Source of the DNA: Pseudomonas sp. Z8(2022) | Lineage (GTDB): Bacteria; Pseudomonadota; Gammaproteobacteria; Pseudomonadales; Pseudomonadaceae | Reading direction: 5' to 3' | Assembly: GCF_025837155.1 (NCBI RefSeq) | Contig: NZ_CP107549.1 | Coordinates: forward strand, 4,092,001 to 4,156,000 | DNA: 64,000 nt | Shown here: positions 15,632 to 24,601 of the stretch, piece by piece | Layout: each line of letters starts with the position of its first letter | Numbering within the stretch: position 1 is the stretch's first letter | Translations under genes and position numbers: made by a program | Notes under the pieces: generated by a model | Database searches by the model: none | What the model was told of the DNA's origin: nothing | Seen by the model: the letters and a program-made list of their open reading frames with translations, nothing else

Positions 15632-16714
15632 TCAGATAAGGGTTTTGCCGTTGCGGACGAAGCCCGGCTTGACCACCCGTACCGGGTACCACTTGCCGCG
15701 AATCTCCACCTCGGCACGGTCCCCGGTCGCTGCCGGCACCCGGGCCAGCGCGATGGATTTGTTCAGCGTAGGCGAGAAGCTGCCACTGGTGATCTCGCCG
15801 TCGCCAATGCCTTCAACGCGCACCACCTGATGCGCGCGCAGTACGCCCCGCTCCTCCAGCACCAGCCCCACCAGCTTGCTCGGGCAACCGGCGGCGCGTT
15901 GCGCCTCCAACGCCGAACGGCCGATGAAGTCTCGCGCGGCAGGCTCCCAGGCGATGGTCCAGGCCATGTTGGCGGCCAGCGGGCTGACCTGCTCATCCAT
16001 GTCCTGGCCATAGAGGTTCATCCCTGCCTCCAGACGCAGGGTGTCACGGGCGCCGAGGCCGATGGGCGAGATACCGGCGCCGACCAGATCGTTGAGGAAG
16101 GACACCACCTCGGTGACCGGCAGCACGATCTCCAGACCATCTTCGCCGGTATAACCGGTGCGGGCGATGAACCAGTCACCTTCGGGCAGCCCCTGGAATG
16201 GCTTGAGCTCGTGAATCAGCGCCGCGCGGGCCTGGGTCACCAGCTCGGAAACGCGCGCCCGCGCCTTCGGCCCCTGAATGGCGAGCATGGCCAGATCACG
16301 GCGCTCGCGCAGCTGTACATCGAAGTCGCCAGCCTGCGCATGCATCCACGCCAGGTCCTTGTCACGGGTACCGGCATTGACCACCAGGCGGTAGCCCTCT
16401 TCGGTGAGGTAGACGATCAGGTCGTCGATCACCCCGCCCTGCTCGTTGAGCATGGCGCTGTACAGTGCCTTGCCGGCACTTTCCAGGCGTGCCACATCGT
16501 TGGCCAGCAGACGCTGCAGGTAAGCCTGCGCCTGACCGCCACCGACGTCCACCACACACATATGCGAGACGTCGAACACGCCGCAGTCGCGGCGCACCTG
16601 ATGGTGCTCCTCCACCTGCGAACCATAGTGCAGCGGCATGTCCCAGCCGCCGAAGTCCACCATTTTGGCCCCCAGCGCCAGGTGCAGGTCATAAAGGGGG
16701 GTACGCTGTCCCAT
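15632..16714 (-). CDS. gcvT: Glycine cleavage system T protein (aminomethyltransferase)
   Basis: 360-residue tetrahydrofolate-dependent aminomethyltransferase. Family motifs include MVDFGGWDMPLHYGSQ near residue 35, GYTGEDGLEI near 190, and the conserved Asp-containing NAGTRDKDLAW stretch. A GGAAGGAG ribosome site lies just before ATG 16714. The 264-base upstream region holds a structured repeat and no recognisable glycine riboswitch. Confidence 0.96.
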   Translation of the reverse strand: MGQRTPLYDLHLALGAKMVDFGGWDMPLHYGSQVEEHHQVRRDCGVFDVSHMCVVDVGGGQAQAYLQRLLANDVARLESAGKALYSAMLNEQGGVIDDLIVYLTEEGYRLVVNAGTRDKDLAWMHAQAGDFDVQLRERRDLAMLAIQGPKARARVSELVTQARAALIHELKPFQGLPEGDWFIARTGYTGEDGLEIVLPVTEVVSFLNDLVGAGISPIGLGARDTLRLEAGMNLYGQDMDEQVSPLAANMAWTIAWEPAARDFIGRSALEAQRAAGCPSKLVGLVLEERGVLRAHQVVRVEGIGDGEITSGSFSPTLNKSIALARVPAATGDRAEVEIRGKWYPVRVVKPGFVRNGKTLI

Positions 16715-16785
16715 GGGTTATCTCCTTCCGGGCTTGGCGAAGCGATTAAGCCCCGAGAAACTGGCTGCGTTGCCATTGCTGCATT

Positions 16786-16839
16786 GCAGGCAAGCCGGAA
16801 ATGCTCATGTGCAAAAGCACACTCCGCTTCCTCGCCTGC
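16786..16839 (-). repeat. Structured intergenic repeat, copy A
   Basis: Read on the minus strand the unit contains GCAGGC (outer arm), the shared core AGCGGAGTG, an inner hairpin TGTGC-TTTT-GCACA, the shared ATGAGCAT, and GCCTGC (outer arm). It aligns with copy B at 37763-37820, where both stems carry different bases but still pair. It lies upstream of gcvT. Confidence 0.7.
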
Positions 16840-16978
16840 TGCGCCTTGCACTGGCGGCCTCGCTTACGTTTCTCAGCAGCCTGTCGGGATGCCCCGACTC
16901 GCGAATGGCGCGCATTGTAGCCGCAAGGTCGACGGGGGTCATCTGACCAAAGGTCGTTACCTTCGCAGGCGGCTCGCC

Positions 16979-18595
16979 TCAACCGAAACTGCGCGCCGAG
17001 CGACGGATCAGCAGAATCACCGGCAACAGGCCGACCAGCACCAGGGTCAAGGCCGGCAACGCGGCACGGGCCCACTCGCCCTCGCTGGTCATTTCGAATA
17101 CGCGCACCGACAGCGTGTCCCAGCCAAATGGCCGCATCAGCAGGGTCGCCGGCATTTCCTTGAGTACGTCGACGAACACCAGCAGCGCGGCCGACAAGGT
17201 ACCCGGCAGCAGCAGCGGCAGGTAAACCCTGAAGAACAGGCCAACACCGCCAACGCCCAGGCTGCGCGAGGCCTCCGGCAGCGACGGGCGGATCCGTGCC
17301 AGGCTGGTTTCCAGCGGCCCGAAGGCCACCGCCATGAAGCGGATCAGATAGGCCACCAGCAGCGCCGCCAGGCTGCCCAGCAGCAGCGGCTTGCCGGCTC
17401 CGCCCAGAGCGCTGGAGAGCGGGATCACCAGTTCGCGATCGAGGAAGCTGAACGCCAGCATGATTGCCACCGCCAGCACCGACCCCGGCAATGCATAGCC
17501 GATGTTGCCCAGCGCCACACCAAGTCGCACACCACGATTCGGTGCCTGACGACGGGCGAAGGCCAGCAGCATGGCCACGCTGACGGTAATCAGTGCAGCC
17601 ATGCCGCCCAGATACAGGGTGTGCAGGATCAGCCCGGCGTAGCGTTCGTCGAGATCGAAACGGCCGCGCTGCCAGAACCACACCAGCAGTTGCAGCAGCG
17701 GGATGACGAAGGCGCAGGCGAACACCAGACCGCACCAGGCACTGGCCGCAAAGGCCTTCCAGCCATGCAGGTGATACAGCGCCTTGCCGCGCGGCCGCTC
17801 GTTGGCCGGTCGCGCCACCCCCCGCGCGCGACGCTCGCCGTAGAGCACCAGGGCCACCGCCAGCAGCAGCAGGCTGGCCAGCTGGGTCGCGCTGGTCAGG
17901 CTGTAGAAGCTATACCAGGTCTTGTAGATGGCCGTGGTAAAGGTATCGAAGTTGAACACCGAAACCGCGCCGAAGTCGGCCAGGGTTTCCATGATCGCCA
18001 GCGCCAGACCGGCACCGATGGCCGGACGCGCCATTGGCAGAGCCACACGCCAGAAGGCCTGCCAGGGGCTCTGCCCGAGCACCCGCGCCGCTTCCATCAG
18101 CCCCTTGCCCTGAGCCAGGAACGCGCCACGGGCGAGCAGGTAGACATAGGGATAGAACACCAGAACCAGAACGATGATCACCCCGCCGGTGGAACGCACC
18201 CGCGGCAGGCGCAGGCCGCTGCCGAACCATTCGCGCAGCAGCGTCTGCACCGGGCCGGCGAAATCCAGCAGGCCGACGAAGACGAATGCCAGCACATAGG
18301 CGGGAATGGCAAAAGGCAACATCAGGGCCCAGTCCAGCCAGCGCCGGCCGGGAAATTCGCAGAGGCTGGTAAGCCAGGCCAGGCTGACGCCCAGCAGCGT
18401 CACACCGATGCCGACGCCAAGCACCAGGGTCACGGTGTTGCCGATCAGCCGCGCCATCTGCGTCTGCCACAGGTGCGCCCAGATCTGCTGATCGACTTCA
18501 TGCCAGCTCAGCAGCAGGACCGACAGCGGCATCAGCACCAGGACGGCGACAGCAAGGACGATGGGATACCAGCGACGCTGGACGGGATGCGGCAC
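16979..18595 (-). CDS. Iron(III)-type ABC transporter permease (FbpB/HitB family)
   Basis: 538-residue inner-membrane protein with two fused permease halves, about 12 hydrophobic segments. The first half begins WYPIVLAVAVLVLMPLSVLLL; EAA-type loops are EAARVLGQSPWQAF and EASRSLGVGGVGLFF. The neighbour encoded upstream is a matching binding protein, but no ATPase lies nearby, so the ATP-binding subunit must come from elsewhere. Iron as substrate is inferred from the family and partner. Confidence 0.88.
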   Translation of the reverse strand: MPHPVQRRWYPIVLAVAVLVLMPLSVLLLSWHEVDQQIWAHLWQTQMARLIGNTVTLVLGVGIGVTLLGVSLAWLTSLCEFPGRRWLDWALMLPFAIPAYVLAFVFVGLLDFAGPVQTLLREWFGSGLRLPRVRSTGGVIIVLVLVFYPYVYLLARGAFLAQGKGLMEAARVLGQSPWQAFWRVALPMARPAIGAGLALAIMETLADFGAVSVFNFDTFTTAIYKTWYSFYSLTSATQLASLLLLAVALVLYGERRARGVARPANERPRGKALYHLHGWKAFAASAWCGLVFACAFVIPLLQLLVWFWQRGRFDLDERYAGLILHTLYLGGMAALITVSVAMLLAFARRQAPNRGVRLGVALGNIGYALPGSVLAVAIMLAFSFLDRELVIPLSSALGGAGKPLLLGSLAALLVAYLIRFMAVAFGPLETSLARIRPSLPEASRSLGVGGVGLFFRVYLPLLLPGTLSAALLVFVDVLKEMPATLLMRPFGWDTLSVRVFEMTSEGEWARAALPALTLVLVGLLPVILLIRRSARSFG

Positions 18596-18620
18596 GCGGA
18601 TTCCTCGACTACGGAAAGGA

Positions 18621-18646
18621 CGACGCCCCGGCTAGGCGGGGCGTCG
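18621..18646 (-). terminator. Hairpin between iron-binding protein and permease genes
   Basis: Perfect 10-bp stem CGACGCCCCG / CGGGGCGTCG with a 6-base loop. On the minus strand it is followed by TCCTTTCC. It may attenuate the permease relative to the binding protein. Confidence 0.5.
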
Positions 18647-18708
18647 CAGTATAACGGCAGCAGGGCGGATCGCCGAAGGTACGCCGTGACGCACCTTCGC
18701 CCCAGGCA

Positions 18709-19710
18709 TCACTGCCAGCCGGCACGATCCATCAGCATGGTCGCCTCGGCCTGACGCTTGCCGGCCACCTCGGTGGCGATGGAGTCGGCCTTGAAGGTGC
18801 CCCAGGCGGCCACTTCCTCGGACGGCGAGACCGCCGGGTTGGCCGGGAACTCCTGGTTGACGCCGGCGAAGATGGTCTGCGCTTCCGGGGTGGTCATCCA
18901 CTCCAGCAGCTTCCTCGCTTCTTCGGCATGCGGGGCGTGCTTGGTCACGCCGGCGCCGGCCAGGTTGACGTGCACGCCACGGTCGTTCTGGTTCGGCCAG
19001 AAGGGTTTCACCTTCAGGTCCGGCTGCTGCTTGTGCAGACGGCCGTAGTAGTAGGTGTTGGTGATGCCCACGTCGCACTGGCCGGCGTCGATGGCCTGCA
19101 GCAGGGCGGTGTCGTCGGCAAACACGTCGGTGGCCAGGTTGTTGACCCAGCCCTTGACGATCTCTTCGGTTTTCTCGGCACCGTGGGTTTCGATCAGGGT
19201 GGCGGTCAGCGACTGGTTGTAGACCTTCTTGCTGGTGCGCAGGCACAGGCGGCCTTCCCAGTTCTTGTCGGCCAGCGCTTCGTAGGTGGACAGCTCCTCC
19301 GGCTTGACGCGCTCGGTGGAGTAGAAAATGGTCCGTGCACGCAGCGACAGGCCGGTCCAGCTGTCGGTGCTGGAGCGGTACTGAGGGGGGATATTGGCGT
19401 CGATCACGTCGGACTTGGTCGGCTGCAGCACGCCTTCCTTCTCGGCCTGCCAGAGGTTGCCGGCATCGACGGTGATCAGCATGTCGGCCGGAGTGTTGGC
19501 GCCTTCGGCCTTGAGGCGGGCGATCAGCGGCGCTTCCTTGTCGGTGATGAACTTGACCTTCACACCGGTCTTGGCGGTGTAGGCATCGAACACCGGCTTG
19601 ATCAGCTCGTCGATTCGCGAGGTGTAGACCACGACTTCGTCGGCGGCCTGGACGGCAGTTGCCAAGGTGCTGAGGGTGAATGCAGCGAGCAGAGCGTTGC
19701 GAGCCTTCAT
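18709..19710 (-). CDS. Periplasmic iron(III)-binding protein (FbpA/FutA family)
   Basis: 333-residue binding protein with signal peptide (cleavage near VQA-AD). The tandem tyrosines of the ferric-ion site are visible in NTYYYGRLHKQ near residue 220, and the start VVVYTSRID is typical of the family. It is transcribed first, followed by its permease. The promoter region carries an extended inverted repeat that may be a Fur-type operator. Confidence 0.9.
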   Translation of the reverse strand: MKARNALLAAFTLSTLATAVQAADEVVVYTSRIDELIKPVFDAYTAKTGVKVKFITDKEAPLIARLKAEGANTPADMLITVDAGNLWQAEKEGVLQPTKSDVIDANIPPQYRSSTDSWTGLSLRARTIFYSTERVKPEELSTYEALADKNWEGRLCLRTSKKVYNQSLTATLIETHGAEKTEEIVKGWVNNLATDVFADDTALLQAIDAGQCDVGITNTYYYGRLHKQQPDLKVKPFWPNQNDRGVHVNLAGAGVTKHAPHAEEARKLLEWMTTPEAQTIFAGVNQEFPANPAVSPSEEVAAWGTFKADSIATEVAGKRQAEATMLMDRAGWQ

Positions 19711-19741
19711 TAAACCAGCCTCGTTAAGTGGAAATCGAAGT

Positions 19742-19769
19742 GGCTAAATAGTAGTGAATGCTATTTGCC
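19742..19769. promoter_or_regulatory. Candidate Fur-like operator of the iron-binding protein gene
   Basis: Extended inverted repeat GGCTAAATAG / CTATTTGCC around an AT-rich centre, starting 31 bases upstream of the start codon. It is not a textbook Fur box, so the Fur assignment rests on the iron-transport context. Confidence 0.4.
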
Positions 19770-19866
19770 TTCTCAATATAAATGCTGAAGCAGGGGGCAC
19801 CAGTTATTACAAGGTGTTTTCGCCCTCCCGGGCCGCCAGCAGATCTGCCGGCAGCAACGGGCTGGA

Positions 19867-21084
19867 TCAGGCCCTTGCCAGCTCCGGCAAATCCCCCGAG
19901 AGACCGAGTGCCTGGCGCACGAACAGCGCCTTGGCTTCTGCCTGACCATCGACCAGGTCGAGGCCGACATTGCGCAGCAGGCGCAGCGGCAGGGGATCAG
20001 CCTGGAACAGACGCTGGAAGCCTTCCATCGCAGCCATCATCGTCAGATTGTGCGGCATGCGCCGCCGCTCGAAGCGGCTCAGCACCCGCTCCTCGCTCAG
20101 GCTCTCGCCACGTTCGGCGGCGTGCAGCAGCACCTCGGCGAGTACCGCGGCGTCGAGGAAGCCCAGATTGACGCCCTGCCCGGCCAGCGGGTGGATGGTA
20201 TGCGCGGCATCACCGACCAGTGCCAACCCTGGCTCGACATAACGTTTGGCATGCCGCTGGCGCAGCGGAATGCACAGCCTGCGGTCGGCATGCAGCACCT
20301 CGCCTAGGCGGTGTTCGAAGGCCTTGCCCAGCTCGGCGCAGAAGGATTCATCATCCAGCGCCATCAGACGCTCGGCCTCGGCCGGCACGGTGGACCAGAC
20401 GATGGAACACCAGTGCTCACCGGCCGCCCCCGCCAGGGGCAGGAAGGCCAGCGGGCCGTCATCGGTAAAACGCTGCCAGGCGGTGGCCTGGTGCGGGCGC
20501 TCGCAGCGCACGCTGGTGACGATGGCGTGATGCAGATAATCCCACTCGCGGGTGGCGCAACCGGCCAGGCGACGTACCGCGGAGTTGGCGCCATCAGCTG
20601 CCACCAGCAGCGGTGCGCGCAGCTGGCGACCATCGGTGAGGGTCAGCAGCCAGTCGTCTCCGCTGCGGCGCAATTGTTCCAGGCGCGCCCCCGGCAGCAG
20701 ACCGATCTGGCTGTCGTGCAGGCGATCGAGCAGGGCGTCCTGCACCACACGGTTCTCGACGATATGACCAAGGGTCTCGGCATGTACGCTGGCCGCAGCG
20801 AAGTGGATGCTGCCGGTGCCCGAGCCGTCCCACACGCGCATCTCGCCATAGGGGCAGGCGCGTCGTGCGGCAATACCCTGCCAGGCGCCCAGACGTTCGA
20901 GAATGCGCTGGCTGGCCATCGACAGGGCGCTGACGCGCGGCTCGAACGCCGCCTGCGCATCGAACGGCGCTACGCTGAGCGGGCTGCCGTCGACGATCAG
21001 GATGTCCAGGCCGCTGTGTTCAAGCGCCAGGGCCAGGGTACTGCCGACCATTCCGGCGCCGACGATGATCAGATCCGCTCGCAT
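19867..21084 (-). CDS. ubiI: FAD-dependent ubiquinone-biosynthesis hydroxylase (UbiI/VisC family)
   Basis: 405-residue flavoprotein monooxygenase. Rossmann motif VGAGMVGSTLALALE at the N-terminus and the second FAD motif ALVGDAAHTIHPLAGQG near residue 295. ATG 21084 is preferred: AAGGA lies 6 bases upstream of it but directly abuts the other ATG at 21090. It is last in the operon ygfB-pepP-ubiH-ubiI, the same order as in E. coli, which supports a role in ring hydroxylation of the ubiquinone precursor, probably at C5. UbiF-like specificity cannot be excluded. Confidence 0.88.
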   Translation of the reverse strand: MRADLIIVGAGMVGSTLALALEHSGLDILIVDGSPLSVAPFDAQAAFEPRVSALSMASQRILERLGAWQGIAARRACPYGEMRVWDGSGTGSIHFAAASVHAETLGHIVENRVVQDALLDRLHDSQIGLLPGARLEQLRRSGDDWLLTLTDGRQLRAPLLVAADGANSAVRRLAGCATREWDYLHHAIVTSVRCERPHQATAWQRFTDDGPLAFLPLAGAAGEHWCSIVWSTVPAEAERLMALDDESFCAELGKAFEHRLGEVLHADRRLCIPLRQRHAKRYVEPGLALVGDAAHTIHPLAGQGVNLGFLDAAVLAEVLLHAAERGESLSEERVLSRFERRRMPHNLTMMAAMEGFQRLFQADPLPLRLLRNVGLDLVDGQAEAKALFVRQALGLSGDLPELARA

Positions 21085-21100
21085 ATTCATTCCTTGGCTG

Positions 21101-22285
21101 TCAGAGGCTTCGCGTGCCCATACCCATTGCCTGCCGGGCGAACCAGCGCTTGGCCGGTGGCAACAGGTCAAGCCCGAGCAGGCCCAGGTTGCGCCCGGCA
21201 GCCAGCAGCGGCTGGGCATTGCTGAACAGACGTGTCACCTGGTCGGAGAAACCGACTGTCATCTGCTGATCGAGTTGCTGTCGCTGCCGGTAGCGCTGCA
21301 GCGTGGCGAAATCGCCCAGGCTGGCCTCGCTGCCGATCAGCACCTCAGCCAGCGCCAGGGTATCGCGCAGCGACAGGTTGTAACCCTGACCGGCAATGGG
21401 GTGCAGGCTATGCGCGGCATTGCCCAGTACCACCAGATGCGCCCGCACCTGCTCCTGCGCCTCGATCAGGCTCAATGGATAGAGGTGCCGTGCACCAACC
21501 TGCTGCAAGGCGCCCAGGCGATAGCCGAAGGACTGCTGCAGTTCGCCGAGAAACCGTGCCTCGCTGACACGCAGCAAACGCTCGGCATCGGCGTTGCTGC
21601 GCGTCCAGACCAGCGCGCAACGATTGTCACTCAGCGGCAGCATGGCCATAGGGCCGTCATCGGTGAAGCGTTCGAAGGCCTGACCTCGATGCGCCTCCAG
21701 CGGGCTGACGTTGGCAATCAGCGCGCTCTGCCCATAGGGCTTGCTGCTGACGTTGATGCCGAGTTGCTCACGCAGCCCGGAGCGCCCGCCGTCGGCGAGC
21801 ACGGCCAGATCGCAGTCGAGACAGCTTTCGTCGTTCAGGGTCAGGCGATAGCCGTCGTCGAGGCGCTGCATGCCGACCACCTCGGCCGGACAACGCCATT
21901 CGATCAGGTCCTGATCCAGCGCCTGCCACAGGCAATGGCCGATCCAGGCGTTCTCCACCACGTAGCCAAGCGCCGGCACGCCTTCCTCGATGGCCTGCAG
22001 GCGGGTCGCGCCGAAGCGGCCGCGATCGGAAACATGAATCTGCTGAATCGGCTCGGCGCGCCGGACGATGCTCTGCCACAGGCCGAGGCGTTCGTAGATC
22101 AGCCGGCTGCCGTAGGACAGCGCGGTGGAGCGGGCGTCATAGCTGGGCTGATATTCGCTGCCCGGTGCGAAGGGTTCGATCAGGGCGATGCGCCAGCCAC
22201 GCTCGCGTGCGGTGTCCTGCAGGGCCAGCGCCAGGCTGGCGCCGACCAGACCGCCACCGACGATCGCCAGGTTCACACGGGACAT
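21101..22285 (-). CDS. ubiH: 2-polyprenyl-6-methoxyphenol hydroxylase UbiH
   Basis: 394-residue FAD monooxygenase of ubiquinone synthesis, paralogous to the neighbouring UbiI. The N-terminal dinucleotide motif is IVGGGLVGASLALAL, and the second motif VVLGNAAHSLHPIAGQGYNLSL has Asn in place of the usual Asp of GD, the variation typical of UbiH. It starts 5 bases after the pepP stop and ends 17 bases before ubiI, so the genes are cotranscribed. Confidence 0.93.
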   Translation of the reverse strand: MSRVNLAIVGGGLVGASLALALQDTARERGWRIALIEPFAPGSEYQPSYDARSTALSYGSRLIYERLGLWQSIVRRAEPIQQIHVSDRGRFGATRLQAIEEGVPALGYVVENAWIGHCLWQALDQDLIEWRCPAEVVGMQRLDDGYRLTLNDESCLDCDLAVLADGGRSGLREQLGINVSSKPYGQSALIANVSPLEAHRGQAFERFTDDGPMAMLPLSDNRCALVWTRSNADAERLLRVSEARFLGELQQSFGYRLGALQQVGARHLYPLSLIEAQEQVRAHLVVLGNAAHSLHPIAGQGYNLSLRDTLALAEVLIGSEASLGDFATLQRYRQRQQLDQQMTVGFSDQVTRLFSNAQPLLAAGRNLGLLGLDLLPPAKRWFARQAMGMGTRSL

Positions 22286-22289
22286 GGCC

Positions 22290-23624
22290 TCAGGCCGCCT
22301 CGGTGCGCGCGGCAGCCATCAGTGCCTCGATCTCGACGACGGTCTTGGGCACGCCGCCGGTGAGAATCTCGCAGCCCTGGCGGGTCACCACCACATCATC
22401 CTCGATGCGCACGCCGATGCCGCGCCATTTCTTGGCGACCTTGTCGTTGTCGGGGGCGATATAGATGCCTGGCTCCACGGTCATCGCCATGCCCGGTTCG
22501 AGCACGCGCCATTCGCCGCCAACCTTGTAGTCGCCGACATCGTGCACATCCATGCCCAGCCAGTGGCCGGCGCGGTGCATGTAGAAGGGTTTGTAGGCCT
22601 CGCTGGCGATCAGCTCGTCAACCTCGCCGCTGAGCAGCCCCAGTTCCACCAGGCCGGCGGTGATCACCCGCACGGTGGCCTCGTGGGCCTCGTTCCAGTG
22701 CCGGCCGGGGGCGATATACTTGAAGGCCTCCTCGTTGGCCTCGAGCACCAGCTCGTAGATGGCCTTCTGCTCCGGCGAGAACCTGCCGCTGACCGGGAAG
22801 GTGCGGGTGATGTCGCTGGCGTAGCAGTCTATCTCGCAGCCGGCGTCGATCAGCACCAGATCGCCGTCCCTGAGCAGGGCGTCGTTCTCGCGGTAATGCA
22901 GGATGCAGGCATTGCGGCCGGCGGCGACGATGCTGCCGTAGGCCGGCATCTTCGCCCCGCCCTTGCGGAATTCGTAATCCAGCTCGGCTTCCAGGTGATA
23001 TTCGTACAGTCCGGCGCGGCTGGCCTGCATGGCGCGGACATGGGCGCGCGCACTGATCTCGGCGGCCTCCTTCATCACCTTCACTTCGGCAGCCGACTTG
23101 TACAGGCGCATGTCATGCAGCAGGTGATTGAGGGCGACGAACTCGTTCGGCGGCGTGGCGCCTTGACGGGCCTTGGCGCGGATGTGGTTGACCCACTCCA
23201 TCAGCCGGTGATCGAACTCCTGATTGCAGCCGATGGCGTAGTAGACGCGCTCGCGGCCCTCGATCAGCCCCGGCAGGATGTCGTCGATATCGCCGATGGG
23301 AAAGGCGTCGTCGGCGCCGAACTTGCTGATCGCGCCGTCCTGGCCGGCACGCAGGCCATCCCACAGTTCACGCTCGGGATCGCGCTCGCGGCAGAACAGT
23401 ACATATTCACCATGCTCACGCCCGGGAATCAGCGCCATCACCGCCTCCGGCTCGGGGAAGCCGGTGAGGTACTGGAAGTCGCTGTCCTGTCGGTAGACGT
23501 GCTCGACGTCGCGGTTGCGGATATACACCGGCGCCGCCGGCAGGATGGCGATACTGTTGGGTTCCATCTGCGCCATCAGCGCCTTGCGCCGACGGGCATA
23601 TTCGGACTTGGGGATGCTGATCAA
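22290..23624 (-). CDS. pepP: Xaa-Pro aminopeptidase P
   Basis: 444-residue metallopeptidase removing N-terminal residues before proline. The dimetal site is visible: two Asp in DAGCEIDCYASDITRTF, His in HRAGHWLGMDVHD, Glu in TVEPGIYI and Glu in GVRIEDDV. The start is a TTG at 23624 (reading M-ISIPKSEYARRR), preceded by GGAG with 6-base spacing; no ATG fits, and the resulting length equals that of P. aeruginosa PepP. It sits 20 bases after the ygfB-like stop. Confidence 0.95.
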   Translation of the reverse strand: MISIPKSEYARRRKALMAQMEPNSIAILPAAPVYIRNRDVEHVYRQDSDFQYLTGFPEPEAVMALIPGREHGEYVLFCRERDPERELWDGLRAGQDGAISKFGADDAFPIGDIDDILPGLIEGRERVYYAIGCNQEFDHRLMEWVNHIRAKARQGATPPNEFVALNHLLHDMRLYKSAAEVKVMKEAAEISARAHVRAMQASRAGLYEYHLEAELDYEFRKGGAKMPAYGSIVAAGRNACILHYRENDALLRDGDLVLIDAGCEIDCYASDITRTFPVSGRFSPEQKAIYELVLEANEEAFKYIAPGRHWNEAHEATVRVITAGLVELGLLSGEVDELIASEAYKPFYMHRAGHWLGMDVHDVGDYKVGGEWRVLEPGMAMTVEPGIYIAPDNDKVAKKWRGIGVRIEDDVVVTRQGCEILTGGVPKTVVEIEALMAAARTEAA

Positions 23625-23643
23625 GGCAGGCTCCGGCGGACAA

Positions 23644-24198
23644 TCAGTGCAGGGAGGGTTTGGCGGCAGGCACAGCGGGCTTGGCGCACTCGGTAAACAG
23701 CAACAGCGGCGCCACACGCAGGTACTCCATGACCTCCATGTAGTCGCTCTCGCCGTCTTCGGATTCTTCCAGGGCGCTCTGCACCTGGGCGATGGCGGAG
23801 AGATCCTGCAACACCTCCATGGCCTCGGCGCTCAGCGCGCCGTCGCGGGCGGTCAGACCGAAGCCGCCGAGAAAGCCCTGACACCATTGGCCCAGAGCGG
23901 CGGCGCGCTGCGCCAGCGGGGTTTCGTCATCGGGCAACAGCAGAACTACGGTGATGTCCTCGCTGCACAGTTCACCCTTGACCATCTCCTGCAGACCGAT
24001 CAGCGCCTGGCGTACGCTGTCCTGCGGTTCGCCGCCGAGCAGATCGGCAGCATCGAGCAACCAGGCGTCAGCGTCGAAGCCGGCACCGGCACAGCTGCGC
24101 CCGAGGAGCAGGCCGTGCAGTTCGGCAGGGGAAACGGAATACCCGGCGCTGTTCAACAGCGCGGCGAAGGCGGCATAGGGAGAGCTTGGAATCGACAT
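23644..24198 (-). CDS. ygfB: UPF0149 (YgfB/YecA) family protein
   Basis: 184-residue protein of the YgfB family, first gene of the ygfB-pepP-ubiH-ubiI operon. Typical features are the start SSPYAAFAALLNSAGYSVSPAELHG and the segment GWCQGFLGGFGL-like QWCQGFLGGFGL near residue 105. No signal peptide or membrane segment. Biochemical function is unclear; in P. aeruginosa YgfB has been linked to regulation of ampDh3 and beta-lactam tolerance. Confidence 0.9.
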   Translation of the reverse strand: MSIPSSPYAAFAALLNSAGYSVSPAELHGLLLGRSCAGAGFDADAWLLDAADLLGGEPQDSVRQALIGLQEMVKGELCSEDITVVLLLPDDETPLAQRAAALGQWCQGFLGGFGLTARDGALSAEAMEVLQDLSAIAQVQSALEESEDGESDYMEVMEYLRVAPLLLFTECAKPAVPAAKPSLH

Positions 24199-24330
24199 AG
24201 ATAGCTAGGCGCCAGGCGGCGCAATCTCTAGAATGGAGGCTTCGTATCCTAGCACCGGCAAGCGCGCCAAGACCATCCGAGGCCGCCGGTGTGATGCCGT
24301 CATCTGCATCACACCACTGCCAACCTTGGT

Positions 24331-24359
24331 TTGACCCATGACCGGGACAGGCCTATATA
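24331..24359 (+). promoter_or_regulatory. Sigma-70 promoter of the zapA locus
   Basis: TTGACC at 24331-24336 and TATATA at 24354-24359 are separated by exactly 17 bases, 33 bases upstream of the ATG at 24392. This is a near-consensus housekeeping promoter. Confidence 0.75.
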
Positions 24360-24391
24360 GTCCAGCCATTCCCTCCCCATAGCGAGAGCCC

Positions 24392-24601
24392 ATGGAAGAC
24401 GCCGAACTGCACGCATTGACCGCCAAGCTGGAGCTGCTGATCCAGCGTGTCGAGCAGCTAAAGGCTCACAACCGACTCCTGCTGGCGAATGAACAGGCCT
24501 GGCGCGAGGAACGCGCTCATCTGATCGAAAAGAACGAATTGGCCCGGCACAAGGTCGAATCGATGATTTCGCGCCTCAAAGCCCTGGAGCAGGACTCATG
24601 A
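24392..24601 (+). CDS. Small coiled-coil protein (TIGR02449 family) preceding ZapA
   Basis: 69-residue, highly charged protein predicted to be one continuous coiled coil (heptads through LTAKLELLIQRVEQLKAHN, then the segment ending MISRLKALEQDS). It overlaps zapA by the ATGA arrangement, so translation is coupled. Size, coiled coil and position recall ZapB-like division factors, but that role is inference. Conserved beside zapA in gammaproteobacteria. Confidence 0.88.
   Translation: MEDAELHALTAKLELLIQRVEQLKAHNRLLLANEQAWREERAHLIEKNELARHKVESMISRLKALEQDS

Noticed and set aside
16715..16978. Possible glycine riboswitch upstream of gcvT
   Set aside because: I looked for the tandem glycine-aptamer conserved cores and did not find them; the region is instead explained by a repeat also present behind rho.
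15557..18754. A 1065-codon plus-strand open frame across gcvT and the iron permease
   Set aside because: It is antisense to two well-recognised genes and has the His/Gln/Arg-rich composition typical of shadow frames in high-GC DNA; no family similarity.
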